Shown here piece after piece: positions 31,129 through 41,531 of a stretch of DNA of 64,000 bases; within the stretch, counting starts at the first letter, position 1, and each line of letters opens with the position of its first letter. The translations under genes were made by a program, and so were the position numbers. Origin of the DNA: Escarpia spicata (taxonomy: Eukaryota; Annelida; Polychaeta; Sabellida; Siboglinidae); the NCBI GenBank assembly GCA_963995525.1, contig OZ023206.1, forward strand, positions 69,881,085 to 69,945,084. The letters run 5' to 3'. A model generated the notes under the pieces. The model was not told where the DNA came from, did not search any database, and saw only the letters and a program-made list of their open reading frames with translations.

Positions 31129-32117
31129 TCAATCCAACTATTTATTTACAAATCGATTGACAAGGACGTTTCAAGGGACTGGCTGTTTTGTTTGCATTTC
31201 CACCTACAGCCATAGTTTTGTATAGGGTGACAAGTGCATCCTCTAGTTTAGTCTAGTTCCAAGTGCCAAGTGGAATCCCTCATGTTGTGTCCCATCGAGT
31301 GCAGGGAAATGTGATCGTATTTGATGACTGGCACACACTGGTATAACTCTCCGTACTCTTCGGCCCAGCCTGCCATGGATCCGCCGTCTATATGCAGCCC
31401 ACCTGAGAGACCTGAAAAATAAGGCTCAAATAATTTACTAACATTGTCAGCAGGTGATGTATGAAAATGGGTTTGAGGTAATTAATTTCCTTGTCAAATT
31501 GGTATATATCAACAAGCAGTGTTTGTATGAAATCATTTGAACTTTTCTTCAATTCTCACATAGGCATGCTACTCAAAATGTTCTAAGATGTTGTTTACTA
31601 TTAAAAAGTAAAACATGTTGGCAGATTTCTACTAACTATGTCTAGTATATACAGTTTATAAAACTTCATACATATTATATATTTATACATTTTAAAATCG
31701 CTGTTGCTTTGCTTGATGCCCTGGTTACTGTAGTATTATCGTCATTGTTGATATATGTCAATAAATATTTAACAAAACATATCACTGCTGTTATAACACA
31801 TGAATATATACTTACTTGTTCGTTGGCGGGTCTAGTTGTCAGTTATCTAACCGAATGTGATTCATAGCAACTAGTATATTTCGTAGCATTAGCTGCTCCA
31901 AACACAAATTACCAAATATGTGGTCATTCATAACGCACCGTAGTCCACTTGCAACAAAGAACCAAGTGTTTAAATGAAAGTATTACGTGAATGATAAACA
32001 AATAAGGATTGTTATTACTACAGTGGAACCTCGCTATATGGTCACCTTAGTAATACAGCCACTTTGTAATTAAGGTCACCCCACGGACAGTACACAATTA
32101 TTTCCACACCCGGTATA

Positions 32118-33436
32118 CAGTCATTTGCAAAAGTTTAAGACCAGGCACGATTTTTTGAAGAAATTTGACAAAACTATGAGTTTTTGGCCTTCACATAACA
32201 TTATATCAGTTTATTTCGCCAAATAAACGTAGTACAACATAATATGAAACTTTATGTCGTCCAAAAGTGTCAGTGTCTCTACTTTTCAGTATTTAGATAT
32301 GACATGCTAGAAACCAGAGGTTCGCAGTACTCCTGGGTGATTTCGGTGACCCAAACGTCCTTGATAGCTTGTTTCAAGTTTTGAGCGCTTGATGGTTGCT
32401 TGTCTGCCACCGTATCCTTCATTATAGTCCACAGGTTCTCAATGGGATTTAGATCTGGGCTGTTCCCACGCCATTCCAGCACGGAGATTTTGTTCTTCCT
32501 GAGGAAATCAGTGGCTACCTTGGATCGGTGACAATGAGCGCCATCTTGCATGGAAATCGTACATTTGTGGATGTTTCAGCTTCTCCCTCAGCAACTCCAC
32601 GTACCTAGGTCAATTCATAGTGGTGTGGTGGAATAAAATACACACCAGAAGGGCCAAAACATGACATGGCACCCCAAATAATCTGTCTTGGCGGGTGTTT
32701 CATTGTGGCTGCTGTATATTTCTCATCAAATCGCTTACCTACTGGCCGCCTAACGTGCCTCTTGCGAGGTATAAACTGTTACATGGTCGATTCATCTGAG
32801 AACAGCACTTTCTTCCACTGCGCGAGAGTCCAGTGGCGATGTCGTCTAGAAAAGTCCAGTCTCTTTTTTTCATCACAGTGTCAGGCGTGGCTTCCGGGCC
32901 GGCTTGCGGGACTTGAGCCCAAATTCCTTGCTGAAACGTCTCGAAACAGTACTGAGACTTATTTCCATACCTTTTAAGCGTAAAGCAGCCCGAATTTTCT
33001 TGCATGAGCTCATTGGCGAGCACATCACGATGTGTCTCACTGTGTGGTCATCCCTGAGCGTAGTTTTCCGTGGACGACCACTGTCACGAAAAGTGCCATC
33101 AGTATTGAATTTGGCGTTGTGCACGGCTGTCTTGGAATAACGTAATTTAGCACTAATGTCTCTTTCCGTATATCCTTCTCCATGTAGAGTCACTATTTGT
33201 GCCCTTAGAACCTCTGTCAAAGATGATTTTTTGCCCATTTCAGGGATGAAGACAAAACTGAAAAACGCCTAATCGATACTGACAGCAGCAAACAAATGAC
33301 CTGGAAGTACTGACTAGGCGTATTGCTTCAAGGCCCAAATAGGATGATGCAATCCAGACATTATCTGATGCAATCTGATGCCATACTATAAAATGCTTAA
33401 AACTCGTGCCAGGTCTTAAACTTTTGCAAATGACTG
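32118..33436 (-). mobile_element. Tc1/mariner element, 1,319 bp
   Basis: Terminal inverted repeats begin CAGTCATTTGCAAAAGTTTA at both ends, pair over about 33 bp with one mismatch, and have TA duplications at 32116-32117 and 33437-33438. Transposase remnants lie on the minus strand. It is nested in the pogo-like MITE at a TA site. Confidence 0.95.
32279..33238 (-). pseudogene. Tc1-type transposase, disrupted
   Basis: The N-terminus at 33238 (MGKKSSLTEVLRAQIVTLHG) carries two helix-turn-helix units with GRPRKTT between them. The catalytic region keeps the first Asp in VLFSDEST, the second in MQDGAHCHRSKVATDFL, and the Glu in SPDLNPIENLW, matching the DD34E triad. It is broken by frame changes near 32870 (a run of seven A) and by a TAA at 32779-32781. 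Family enzymes cut and paste at TA; this copy cannot be translated whole. Confidence 0.9.
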
Positions 33437-33519
33437 TAGTATAGGATCGCAGTACCGCTAGTAAGGTAACTTTTATCCAGTCCCAAGGGTTACCTTAAAA
33501 GTGAGGTTCCACTGTACAT

Positions 33520-34003
33520 TATTTCAGCTAAAAACCGATCGCTTTATCATTTTGAATGAAGCCAATTTCACAAGAAGCATGGATTAGGATTGTCTTTCTG
33601 TATTTATCCCCCAAGAATTATGCCCCCTCTCTATAAAATTAAATTCAAGCCTATTAAAAAACAATTAATACTGCCACACATTTTTCTCGCACGGTGATAC
33701 ACATGCATAGTCGTTACTGTAAATATAATAATGGGGACACAACAGTTAACCTGTTTGTTTTCTATCAGTATCATAGCCGTGGACAATTTGGAACTCGGTT
33801 CCTGGAACCGTTTCTAAAAGGGCGAAGGTATAACCTTAGGTAATATTCCCATAAAATGTAAAACTGGACACTCGGACACCGAGCCCACGGCACGGCACTG
33901 GCACGGAGAATGAGAACTGTCAGTGTCGGGGAATCGAGGTGCCACCGAGCGATCGACTCACTCAGTTCATACATGTATTTAAATTAGGACCTCATAGTGA
34001 GCA
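33520..34003. other. non-coding stretch in the P2X7-like intron
   Basis: Nothing recognised. A missing middle exon of the P2X7-like remnant would be expected between here and 31411, but I cannot see one. Confidence 0.35.
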
Positions 34004-34011
34004 GTTATTTA

Positions 34012-34429
34012 GGCACTTGTGTAGAATCCGGACCCACCTCGATTTCGCCTTTATAACTTGAGTTTTGCCTAACTTTGATACCTCAGAGTGTTAGTTCTAT
34101 CATTCAACATCATCCCAGGCATATTTATGTTACGAAAATATTATATCTTAGGCAACATTTTGGAAGCCGAAAAAGCGTTCCGGTATGCGCTAGTCTGCAC
34201 CGTGCATTACCGCAACGCGCTCGTAAATATATATATATATATCGGCGTATGTTGATACAAACAGGGGCGCTATTTACGCCTAAAAAGTGCGCTAAGACGC
34301 AATATTCTTACACATAAATACGCCTGGGATAATGTTGAATAGAGGAACTATCGCACTGAGGTATCAAAGTTAGACAAAACTCAAGTTAAACGGCAAAATC
34401 GAGGTGGGTCCGGATTCTACACAAGTGCC
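34012..34429. mobile_element. hAT-like MITE with long inverted repeats and 8-bp target duplication
   Basis: Termini begin GGCACTTGTGTAGAATCCGG on both sides and pair over roughly 80 bp, to TTTGATACCTCAG. GTTATTTA is repeated directly at 34004-34011 and 34430-34437. The 418-bp interior has no coding capacity. An 8-bp duplication fits hAT (or P or Merlin); the long arms are unusual for hAT. Confidence 0.85.
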
Positions 34430-35659
34430 GTTATTTATACTAGACACAAATAATTACCTTCACCGACATGCTCAGCGTGCTGTCTAGTCGCAGCCGTTTT
34501 CTGACAGCAGACACTCCTTTCGCTGAACCAGCAAATCAACTTCGCCCTTTCCACAGCGACACCAGTCAGTTACGACTTACGTCTCGGCTTGTTAGTCGCC
34601 TCTGCATTTCCACTTCCCGCGCGTCTTCTTTATCACGCTTACGGTCACCGGTACACTCTGGTCTATCTTGCAATACTGGGCCTTGTCTTTGCGGTTGAAA
34701 CCGATATCCAGCTACTTCTGAATCCATTTCATTTACAGGGCTCTTTACAAAAACTAGACTAGCGGCCCGACACCTAAGCTGGGTGCCAAAGTAAGTTAAC
34801 TTGTCGCACACATAAACGCTATTTGTGCGCCTCCAGACACGAAAACCAGGGACGATGGCATTTTTCAGTTGAACATTAACCAATATCACAAAATCGAGTG
34901 TAAGTATTAATAAATTGGCGGTACCCGATTTGACATGGCAAATTATAGGTTCAGGTGCACTAGGATTCGGAGTGAACGAATAGCAAAGCGTAACACCAGA
35001 TATGTATGTTCGAGACGCCAACTGGCGTTCCCATTTTATACAACAACATAAACATATTCGGTTCAGTGATAGTTGGCCAACCGGTACTCTGCTATGGCAT
35101 TATAACACCATACATTGAGCTCGACAAGTATGCATCCAAATACGGATTTACATGAGAGACAATTTAAACAGCTAGTCACTTTCATGAAGACGGGTATACA
35201 CCGTTGTAAAGTCAATGAGCTGTAACCAATGTCTCGTGATGTGCGAATGTCAGCGTACGCCTCGGCCGCGTTCGGCGATATGTCAGGACGAAAGTCGCTC
35301 GGCGTTCGGCGATCGAATTCACGTAGACGAAAGCAGGCGACTCGGGCGATATAGTAGACGGTAGCTTTGCCTTGTCGATCCCACGCGAAACACCAGGCAA
35401 CAACACGGAAACGATGTCACGACGTCGACGATGTCGAGAAGGTCTGTCACGGAGTCCGTGTTACGACAGATGAGCTATAGCCCGGCGGAATGGCTATGCC
35501 TAGTTGACAGTCGCTAGCAGACGAAACGGTGGTGGCTTCGCATTCGAAGATCACGTCAAAACGGAATTGCAGTCAACGGTTATCGCTTAGTCTTCTTCAA
35601 CACGTGAGAAGTGCAGCGACTCATATCTAATCAGTACTGTTGAAATCGTAGAAGTATTT

Positions 35660-35775
35660 ACCTCAGGCGTTGGGCGGACACACATTTCGGCCCAATTCCT
35701 GGAGACGAGAGTGCAACACTTTCTTCTGCTCAAATGTTCGTCTGGCCTCGAATGGCCTTTCTGCCCTTATATAGC
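35660..35775 (-). promoter_or_regulatory. candidate TATA promoter and first exon upstream of the P2X7-like remnant
   Basis: Minus-strand CTATATAAGGG at 35774-35764 is followed by a possible 5' exon with a donor CTGAG|GTAAAT near 35660. It points toward the P2X7-like exons about 1 kb further on. The link is only by position and strand; the TATA could also belong to an unrecognised LTR. Confidence 0.3.
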
Positions 35776-37000
35776 TTGATGGCCGGAAGTTAGTCTGACC
35801 AATTACGACACTTCATACAAATTAAAGTCGCTCCAGAAACCGGCTCCCGAAACCTCTCACACTTCGAATCAATCCATACACCTCGCTGAGTTTAAATAGA
35901 TTTTGCCAGCTAAACGTTTGGCTATATAAGTGCTCATTTAATATTTAACTTACGTGAATTACTTACATAATTAATATCACTGGATTCCCTGTATCGAGCC
36001 GGATACCATAATGTTTATCGTACATTCTAACTCTCACGAATTAATCCATAATTTTAATAAAACACGCACTCTATTCATAAGCTAGGTGTGACCCCAGTGT
36101 TTTTCACATCTACATTTCTGTAAACAACTTTTATAAGTTCATAATATAATCTTCTTATAACCACAACATAAGTAGCGTGCAAGGTCACCATATTACCAGT
36201 CACGTTAGATAATTTCTACAGATACAAAAATGTTGTATACCTAACCGTAAGATTAGTGGTGAACGCTACAAATGAAATTAATTAAATCTGACTCGTCGGC
36301 AGTTAAAGCGTTACACGCCTTAATCGTCAGAGGGCACCAGCGCATACCTCAGCGACAATAAATACCAGAGATGGCAGCACCATCCCGTCAACAATACTTT
36401 GAAAACAAAACCACTGTTCTAAAGCCTGTTTAAATTCTATACAAACCACTTTGTGACAACCAACAGTTTTGAAGCCTAGTTTTTTAGTATGCCTTACATA
36501 AATTTAAAATGTAGCCATTTAATCATGTAGGCCCCCTGCTTTAGTCCGCAACCTTCAGTACTTCTATGTCTGGGAAACAAAAACTATACCTGTACCTATT
36601 CTGTAAAGCGATTTTTTATACAAATGCAGTATTGTTTAATGTCGTAGTATGGCTAACTTAGTAGCACCTACTGGGTAACAACAATTTAGTCCTGCCACCA
36701 AACAGTGATTTGTGGTTGAACTGTGCAGTGGAGTCTACCCAACCCAATGTTTGTTTATGGTTTTTAGTACTAGAAGGTCTACTGAATCACAAACTGCATT
36801 ATGCCACTCTGGCATCCTTGACGAATTTTAAATATCCAAGATGGCTGCCATGATGTAAAATATATATAAAACCGATTATAATGTCTCTGCTATGCCACCT
36901 AGATATTTGCTTTTTGTTTCTAAACTTAATATATGTTTTAACACCCGAGGAATTCCATGAACTTATTTGTAGTAATGCACGACGACAACTGGATAAGGGA
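35776..37000. other. non-coding stretch, nothing recognised
   Basis: Mostly AT-rich with no ORF support. The region 35230-35560 just before it is comparatively CpG-rich. Confidence 0.35.
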
Positions 37001-37029
37001 CGTAATCCAGCATGACCGCCAAAATGGCA

Positions 37030-38137
37030 GCGTTATTATTAAAATGTAAGTATACATACATTCGATATGATACACCCGAATTTGCAGCTTTCTACCCCAG
37101 GAAATTACGTGAACAGAATCACAGTCTGAAAATAAAGACAATAGTTGCCTTCAGTCTGCTGATAGATATGGTACCATCTGATCCTTCGACTATCATGACT
37201 GCATTGAAGGTGTCTCAGTGAATAACCAGTCAAACTGGACAGACCATTGCCGTCTTTACTGCAGACCAACAATTATACAAAGTTGCAGTCAACATACTGT
37301 AGGTCTATCCAGACATGCCTGCCAGCTTTCTGCCCAGACTACGGAATATGCACATGCTTATGAGTCGTGCAGGATCAAGTTGATGCCTGATGGGTAACAG
37401 TGGATTCGGTCGTAATGAAGGCTGCGTTTAGTGGTGTTTCACGAATGCTATCTGGAAATAACTGCCCTCAAAATACTTGAACTTTGAGGATTGTTGTAGA
37501 ATAATTTCTACGTACACTGATCAATAATGCAGAGGACCATGACGATCTCATGTTTCTTCTAGAAAAGAGAGTTGAAGCAGCAGAACATTAGTGCTGTGGA
37601 TAGAGAACCTTATCAAGCCTGTGCTCATTATGATGCTGTTCATACATGCAGAGCGCGAAGCAGACTGGCCTCTTCTTTGCGGCCGGACATGTGAACTACG
37701 TTAGATATGGATTGTTTTATTTAAGAACCATGATGCGTCTTCCTGAAAGCCTGCTGGAGAATTTCCTGAAAGGACAGCATGTAATGCGCCACAACCCGGT
37801 CATTTGGAATGCCGTTTGGGCAGAAATGTACATTGAAACGACATTTATGCGATATGGGCATATACCAGGAGGTACTGTTGGTGTAAGCCTAATGCCATCA
37901 ACTGTGAAAAGGTGGGCTCTGAGACTTCATATAACCAGCTGCAATGAGAGTAATGTTGCCAGAGAAAGTCGCATACAACAAAGAAAGGAACGGCCCACAA
38001 AGAACATCCGTCAGGCCGCATTCAATCTGACGGAACAGGCAGAGAGATCGTTCAACAATGCTGGGGACCTGGATTTATCCGTCAAACATTTAGGGTCATC
38101 ATCAGGGCATTGTCAATATAGCTTTTTGGGAGAATAG
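37030..38137 (+). pseudogene. broken DUF6589-like ORF (transposon-associated family)
   Basis: The intact last part (37646-38137, 163 codons) reads FFAAGHVNYVRYGLFYLRTM, HVMRHNPVIWNAVWAEMYIE, TTFMRYGHIPGGTVGVSLMP and KRWALRLHITSC, a block I recognise from a widespread cnidarian/mollusc/fish protein family. Upstream the same family continues in changing frames: VPSDPSTIMTALKVSQ near 37170, TGQTIAVFTADQQLYKVAVN near 37240 and GVSRMLSGN near 37435. Stops and shifts separate these pieces, so the gene is dead. The DUF6589 label is from memory of the pattern and is less certain than the family itself. The function is unknown. Confidence 0.55.
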
Positions 38138-38158
38138 CTGCAGAATTCTTGAATGTTG

Positions 38159-40430
38159 ACCTGCGAGGAGTACTGGCCACTAACCTGCAAAATGTACTGC
38201 CCACTACCCTGCGAGGTTTACTGTCCACTAACCTGCAACATATACTGTCCACTAACCTGCGAGGTTTACAGGCCACTAACCTGCGAGGTTTACTGGCCAC
38301 TAACCTGCGAGGTTTACTGGCCACTAACCTGCGAGGTTTACTGTCCACTAACCTGCAAGATGTACTGCCCACTACCCTGCGAGGTTTACTGTCCACTAAC
38401 CTGCAAGATGTACTGCCCACTACCCTCTGAGGTTTACTGTCCACTAACCTGTAAGGTGTATTGCCCACTAACCTGCAAGGTGTACTGGCCACTAACCTGC
38501 AAGATGTACTGCCCACTACCCTGTGAGGTTTACTGTCCACTAACCTGTAAGGTGTATTGCCCACTAACCTGCAAGGTGTACTGGCCACTAACCTGCAAGG
38601 TATATTGCCCACTAACATGCAAGGTGTACTGCCCACTAACCTGTAAGGTGTATTGCCCACTAACCTGCAAGGTGTACTGCCCACTAACATGAAAGGTATA
38701 CTGCCCTCTAACTTGCAAGGTGTACTGCCCACTAACCGCAAGGAGTACTGCCAACTACCCTGCAAGATAAACCGCCCACTAATCGTAAGGTGTACTGTCC
38801 ACTAACCTGCAAGGTATACTGCCCACGAACCTGCAAGGTGTAATGCCCATTAACTTTCAAGGTGTACTGCCCACTAACCTGCAAGGTGTACTGCCCAATA
38901 ACCTGCAAGGTGTACAGCCCACTAATCTGCAAGGTGTACTGCCCACTAACCTGCAAGGTGTACTGCCCACTAACATGCAAGGTCTACTGCCCACTAAACG
39001 CACGGTGTACTGCCCACTAACCTGCAAGGTCTGCCAACCACTAACCGCAAGGTATACTGCCCTCTAACCTGCTAGACGTATTGCCCATTAACCTGCAAGG
39101 CATACTCCCCACTAAACTGCAAGGCATACTCCCCACTAACCTGCAAGGTGTGCTGGCCACTAACCTGGAAGATGTACTGCCCACTAACCTGCAAAATGTA
39201 CTGCCCACTAACCTGCAAGGTGTGCTGGCCACTAACCTGGAAGATGTACTGCCCACTAACCTGCAAAATGTACTGCCCACTAACCTGCAAGGTGTATTGT
39301 TCTCTGACCTGCAAGGTGTACTGCTCACTAACCTGCTAGGTGTACTGCCCACAAACCTGCTAGGTGTACTGCCCACAAACCTGCTAGGTGTACTGCCCTA
39401 TAAACTGCAAAGTATACTGCCCTCTATATATTCACTACTCAGAAGAATGCAAAGTATATTGCCCTCTATATATATATACTGCTCAATAGCATGCACAGTA
39501 TACTGCCCACTAACTTGCAAGGTATACTGCCCACAAACTGCAAGGTGTACTGCCCTTTAACCTGCAAGGTATAGTGCCTTTAACCTGCAAGGTGTAATGC
39601 CTTCTAACCTGCAAAGTGTTCTGCCCAATAGCCTGCAAAGTGTACTGCCCACTAACTTGCAAGGTATACTGCCCACTAACCGCAAGGTGTACTGCCCTTT
39701 AACCTGCAAGGTATAGTGCCCTTTAACCTGCAAGGTGTAATGCCTTCTAACCTGCAAGGTGTTCTGCCCAATAGCCTGCAAGGTGTACTGCCCACTAACT
39801 TGCAAGGTATACTGCCCACTAACCGCAAGGTGTACTGCCCTTGAACCTGCAAGGTATAGTGCCCTTTAACCTGCAAGGTGTACTGCCTTCTAACCTGCAA
39901 GGTGTTCTGCCCAATAGCCTGCAAGGTGTACTGCCCACTAACCTGCAAGGTGTAATACCCACTAACATGCAAGGTGTACTGCCCACTAACCTGCAAGGTG
40001 TGCTGCCCACTAACCTGCAAGGTGTACTGCCCACTAACTTGCAAGGTATACTGCCCACTAACCGCAAGGTGTACTGCCCTTGAACCTGCAAGGTATAGTG
40101 CCCTTTAACCTGCAAGGTGTTCTGTCTTCTAACCTGCAAGGTGTTCTGCCCAATAGCCTGCAAGGTGTACTGCCCACTAACCTGCAAGGTGTAATACCCA
40201 CTAACATGCAAGGTGTACTGCCCACTAACCTGCAAGGTGTACTGCCCACTAACCTGCAAGGTGTACTGCCCACTAACCTGCAAGGTGTAATACCCACTAA
40301 CATGCAAGGTGTACTGCCCACTAACCTGCAAGGTGTACTGCCCATTAACATGCACGGCATACTGCCCACTAAACTGCAAGGTGTTCTGCCCTCTAACCTG
40401 CAAGGTGTACTGCCCCCTAATCTGCTCTTT
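38159..40430 (+). repeat. large 24-bp minisatellite, about 94 units, with higher-order structure
   Basis: The unit contains TGCAAGGTGTACTGCCCACT followed by AACC. The left part is enriched in TGCGAGGTTTACTGG variants. From about 39530 to 40380 a longer block recurs (GCCTTT- or CTTGAACC, TATAGTGCCC, TGTTCTGCCC and CAATAGCC variants in fixed order) at spacings of about 140 and 240 bp, showing a higher-order repeat. The multiple-of-three unit leaves long open frames on both strands; none has a gene-like start or end. It begins just after the broken DUF6589-like ORF. Confidence 0.97.
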
Positions 40431-40439
40431 CCAACGCTA

Positions 40440-41100
40440 CTAATAACTCAATATTAAAATTGTTGGGTTAATTAGGGGTAAATTTAGACTTTTTTATATG
40501 TTTGTTTACACAATTAATGACTAATTACCAGTAGACGGTTAGTAACGAACGCCAGAAGAGGTCAGCATTGTACCAATATAGGAGTTAGTTAAAACGGCTA
40601 TCAGAATGTCAAGGTTAAAGTCAAGGTCGGTCATGTCAAGGTCAAGGTCAGTGATCTGCTATTTAACTGACCACTGAGTACCTGGTTATAGACAATGGTA
40701 GTTGCATCATGGCTGAATGCTTCCTAGGAGTCTTTATCGTCACGAGAGTTCAACACTGTAGTGAGGTCATTAATCATAGACTCATTACAGGTAAATGGTC
40801 AAGCTAATTAGGGTAATTAGTACACTCTAGTACCCGGCTGTAGACTCTTTATGCCACTGATTGACCAACTCGTATAGACGTTTCTCCATCGACGGCCTCA
40901 CAGCTTTAAGCGGTAACGACGCTACCTACGCTATATATACCACGCCACAAGAGGTCAGCACTGTAATTATTATGTCAGGTCTTTAATCACACAGGGAAAC
41001 CTGGTGCACCGTTTTGGAATGCCTGCACCAAAATCCTTTGATCTTCCTTTGAACGTTTATTCCAATGGATACTGAGACAGACGTATATACTATTCGCACT
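40440..41100. other. upstream region of PLAT gene B
   Basis: No coding signal. It includes the clustered TCAAGGTCA motifs at 40609-40650. Confidence 0.4.
40609..40650 (+). promoter_or_regulatory. cluster of four TCAAGGTCA-type nuclear-receptor half sites
   Basis: TCAAGGTTA, TCAAGGTCG and two overlapping TCAAGGTCA copies lie within 42 bp. TCAAGGTCA is the extended half site bound by NR5A/ERR-type receptors. The cluster is about 780 bp before the ATG of gene B. No matching cluster was noticed before gene A. Binding is inference; a short tandem repeat is an alternative. Confidence 0.35.
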
Positions 41101-41235
41101 GTGCTAAAACCTTCATATCAGCACTAATGGTTAACCTTGGGTCCCTTTATTTTACAGTAGTACTTAGTACAGTACCCCCCCCCCCCCCCATTGCATATTC
41201 TACATATTCGTTCCCATGTCCTGTGTGGATTTACA
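41101..41235 (-). mobile_element. CR1-like LINE fragment
   Basis: It resembles 335-460 (TTCATATCAGCACTAA, TTTTACAGTAGTAC and CCATGTCCTGTGTGGAT), interrupted by a run of 15 C. It ends where the gene B homology starts. Confidence 0.65.
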
Positions 41236-41244
41236 ACACACAAC

Positions 41245-41297
41245 GCGACCGAGAAATTACGTCATCGGTAAGCGACCGAGACATTACGTCATCGGTA
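41245..41297 (+). promoter_or_regulatory. duplicated CRE/ATF-like block upstream of PLAT gene B
   Basis: Two 26-bp copies (41245-41270 and 41272-41297) starting GCGACCGAGA and containing ATTACGTCATCGG differ at one base. Gene A has one copy at 4632-4657. The extra copy is a tandem duplication specific to gene B. Confidence 0.45.
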
Positions 41298-41431
41298 CGT
41301 AGCTGTGATGCAAGTCCACGCGGAGAACAATTGAGTGTCAGTTTCAAATGTCTTGCGAATACCGAATGAGTCATCTGACAATACATTCTACGACTACGTA
41401 CACAAAACGCATCTGAAAGTCGACTGAAACA

Positions 41432-41531
41432 ATGTTCGCCATCTGCTTCAGTTTCGTGGGAGTCTGGCTCATTCTGCTTCCCGAGGAGGTCAAGTGTTGT
41501 AACGAACGAAAGGAAATATATCATGAGAGGA
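41432..41531 (+). CDS. PLAT gene B exon 1 (signal peptide)
   Basis: The ATG lies in the same context as copy A (ACTGAAACAATGTTCGC). The leader is followed by [13 protein letters not shown] and donor GAGGA|GTAAAG. At 100 nt it is three longer than copy A, so phase 1 is kept. The mature N-terminus differs strongly from copy A after the CC pair. Confidence 0.72.

Larger units (their letters stand above)
32021..33514. mobile_element. pogo/Tigger-like MITE interrupted by a Tc1 element
   Basis: The inverted termini CAGTGGAACCTCGCTAT (32021) and AAAAGTGAGGTTCCACTG (to 33514) are flanked by TA. Without the Tc1 insert it is about 175 bp. CAGTGGAACCTC-type ends are typical of pogo/Tigger-derived MITEs. 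Confidence 0.75.
31243..34727 (-). pseudogene. P2X7 C-terminal-domain-like (zinc-binding) gene remnant, at least 2 exons
   Basis: The minus-strand exon 34727-34458 starts MDSEVAGYRFQPQRQ. In shifted frames it continues with DWCRCGKGEVDLLVQRKECL and CCQKTAATRQ before a donor GAAG|GTAATT. The last exon, 31411-31243, follows acceptor TATTTTTCAG and reads LRWAAYRRRIHGRLGRR, VIPVCASHQIRSHFPALDG and EGF before TAG. WCxCG...ECxCC and the xRxxAYRxx...IPxCxxxxIRxxFPxxDGxxxGF tail are hallmarks of the cytosolic domain of P2X7 and of the large invertebrate family that carries it alone. Frameshifts in the first exon and no findable middle exon suggest a pseudogene. The intron holds a pogo MITE with a Tc1 copy and a hAT-like MITE. 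Confidence 0.6.

Noticed and set aside
38082..40457. Long repetitive ORFs on both strands (up to 227 codons)
   Set aside because: Same reason: shadows of the 24-bp satellite, with no leader, splice or domain support.
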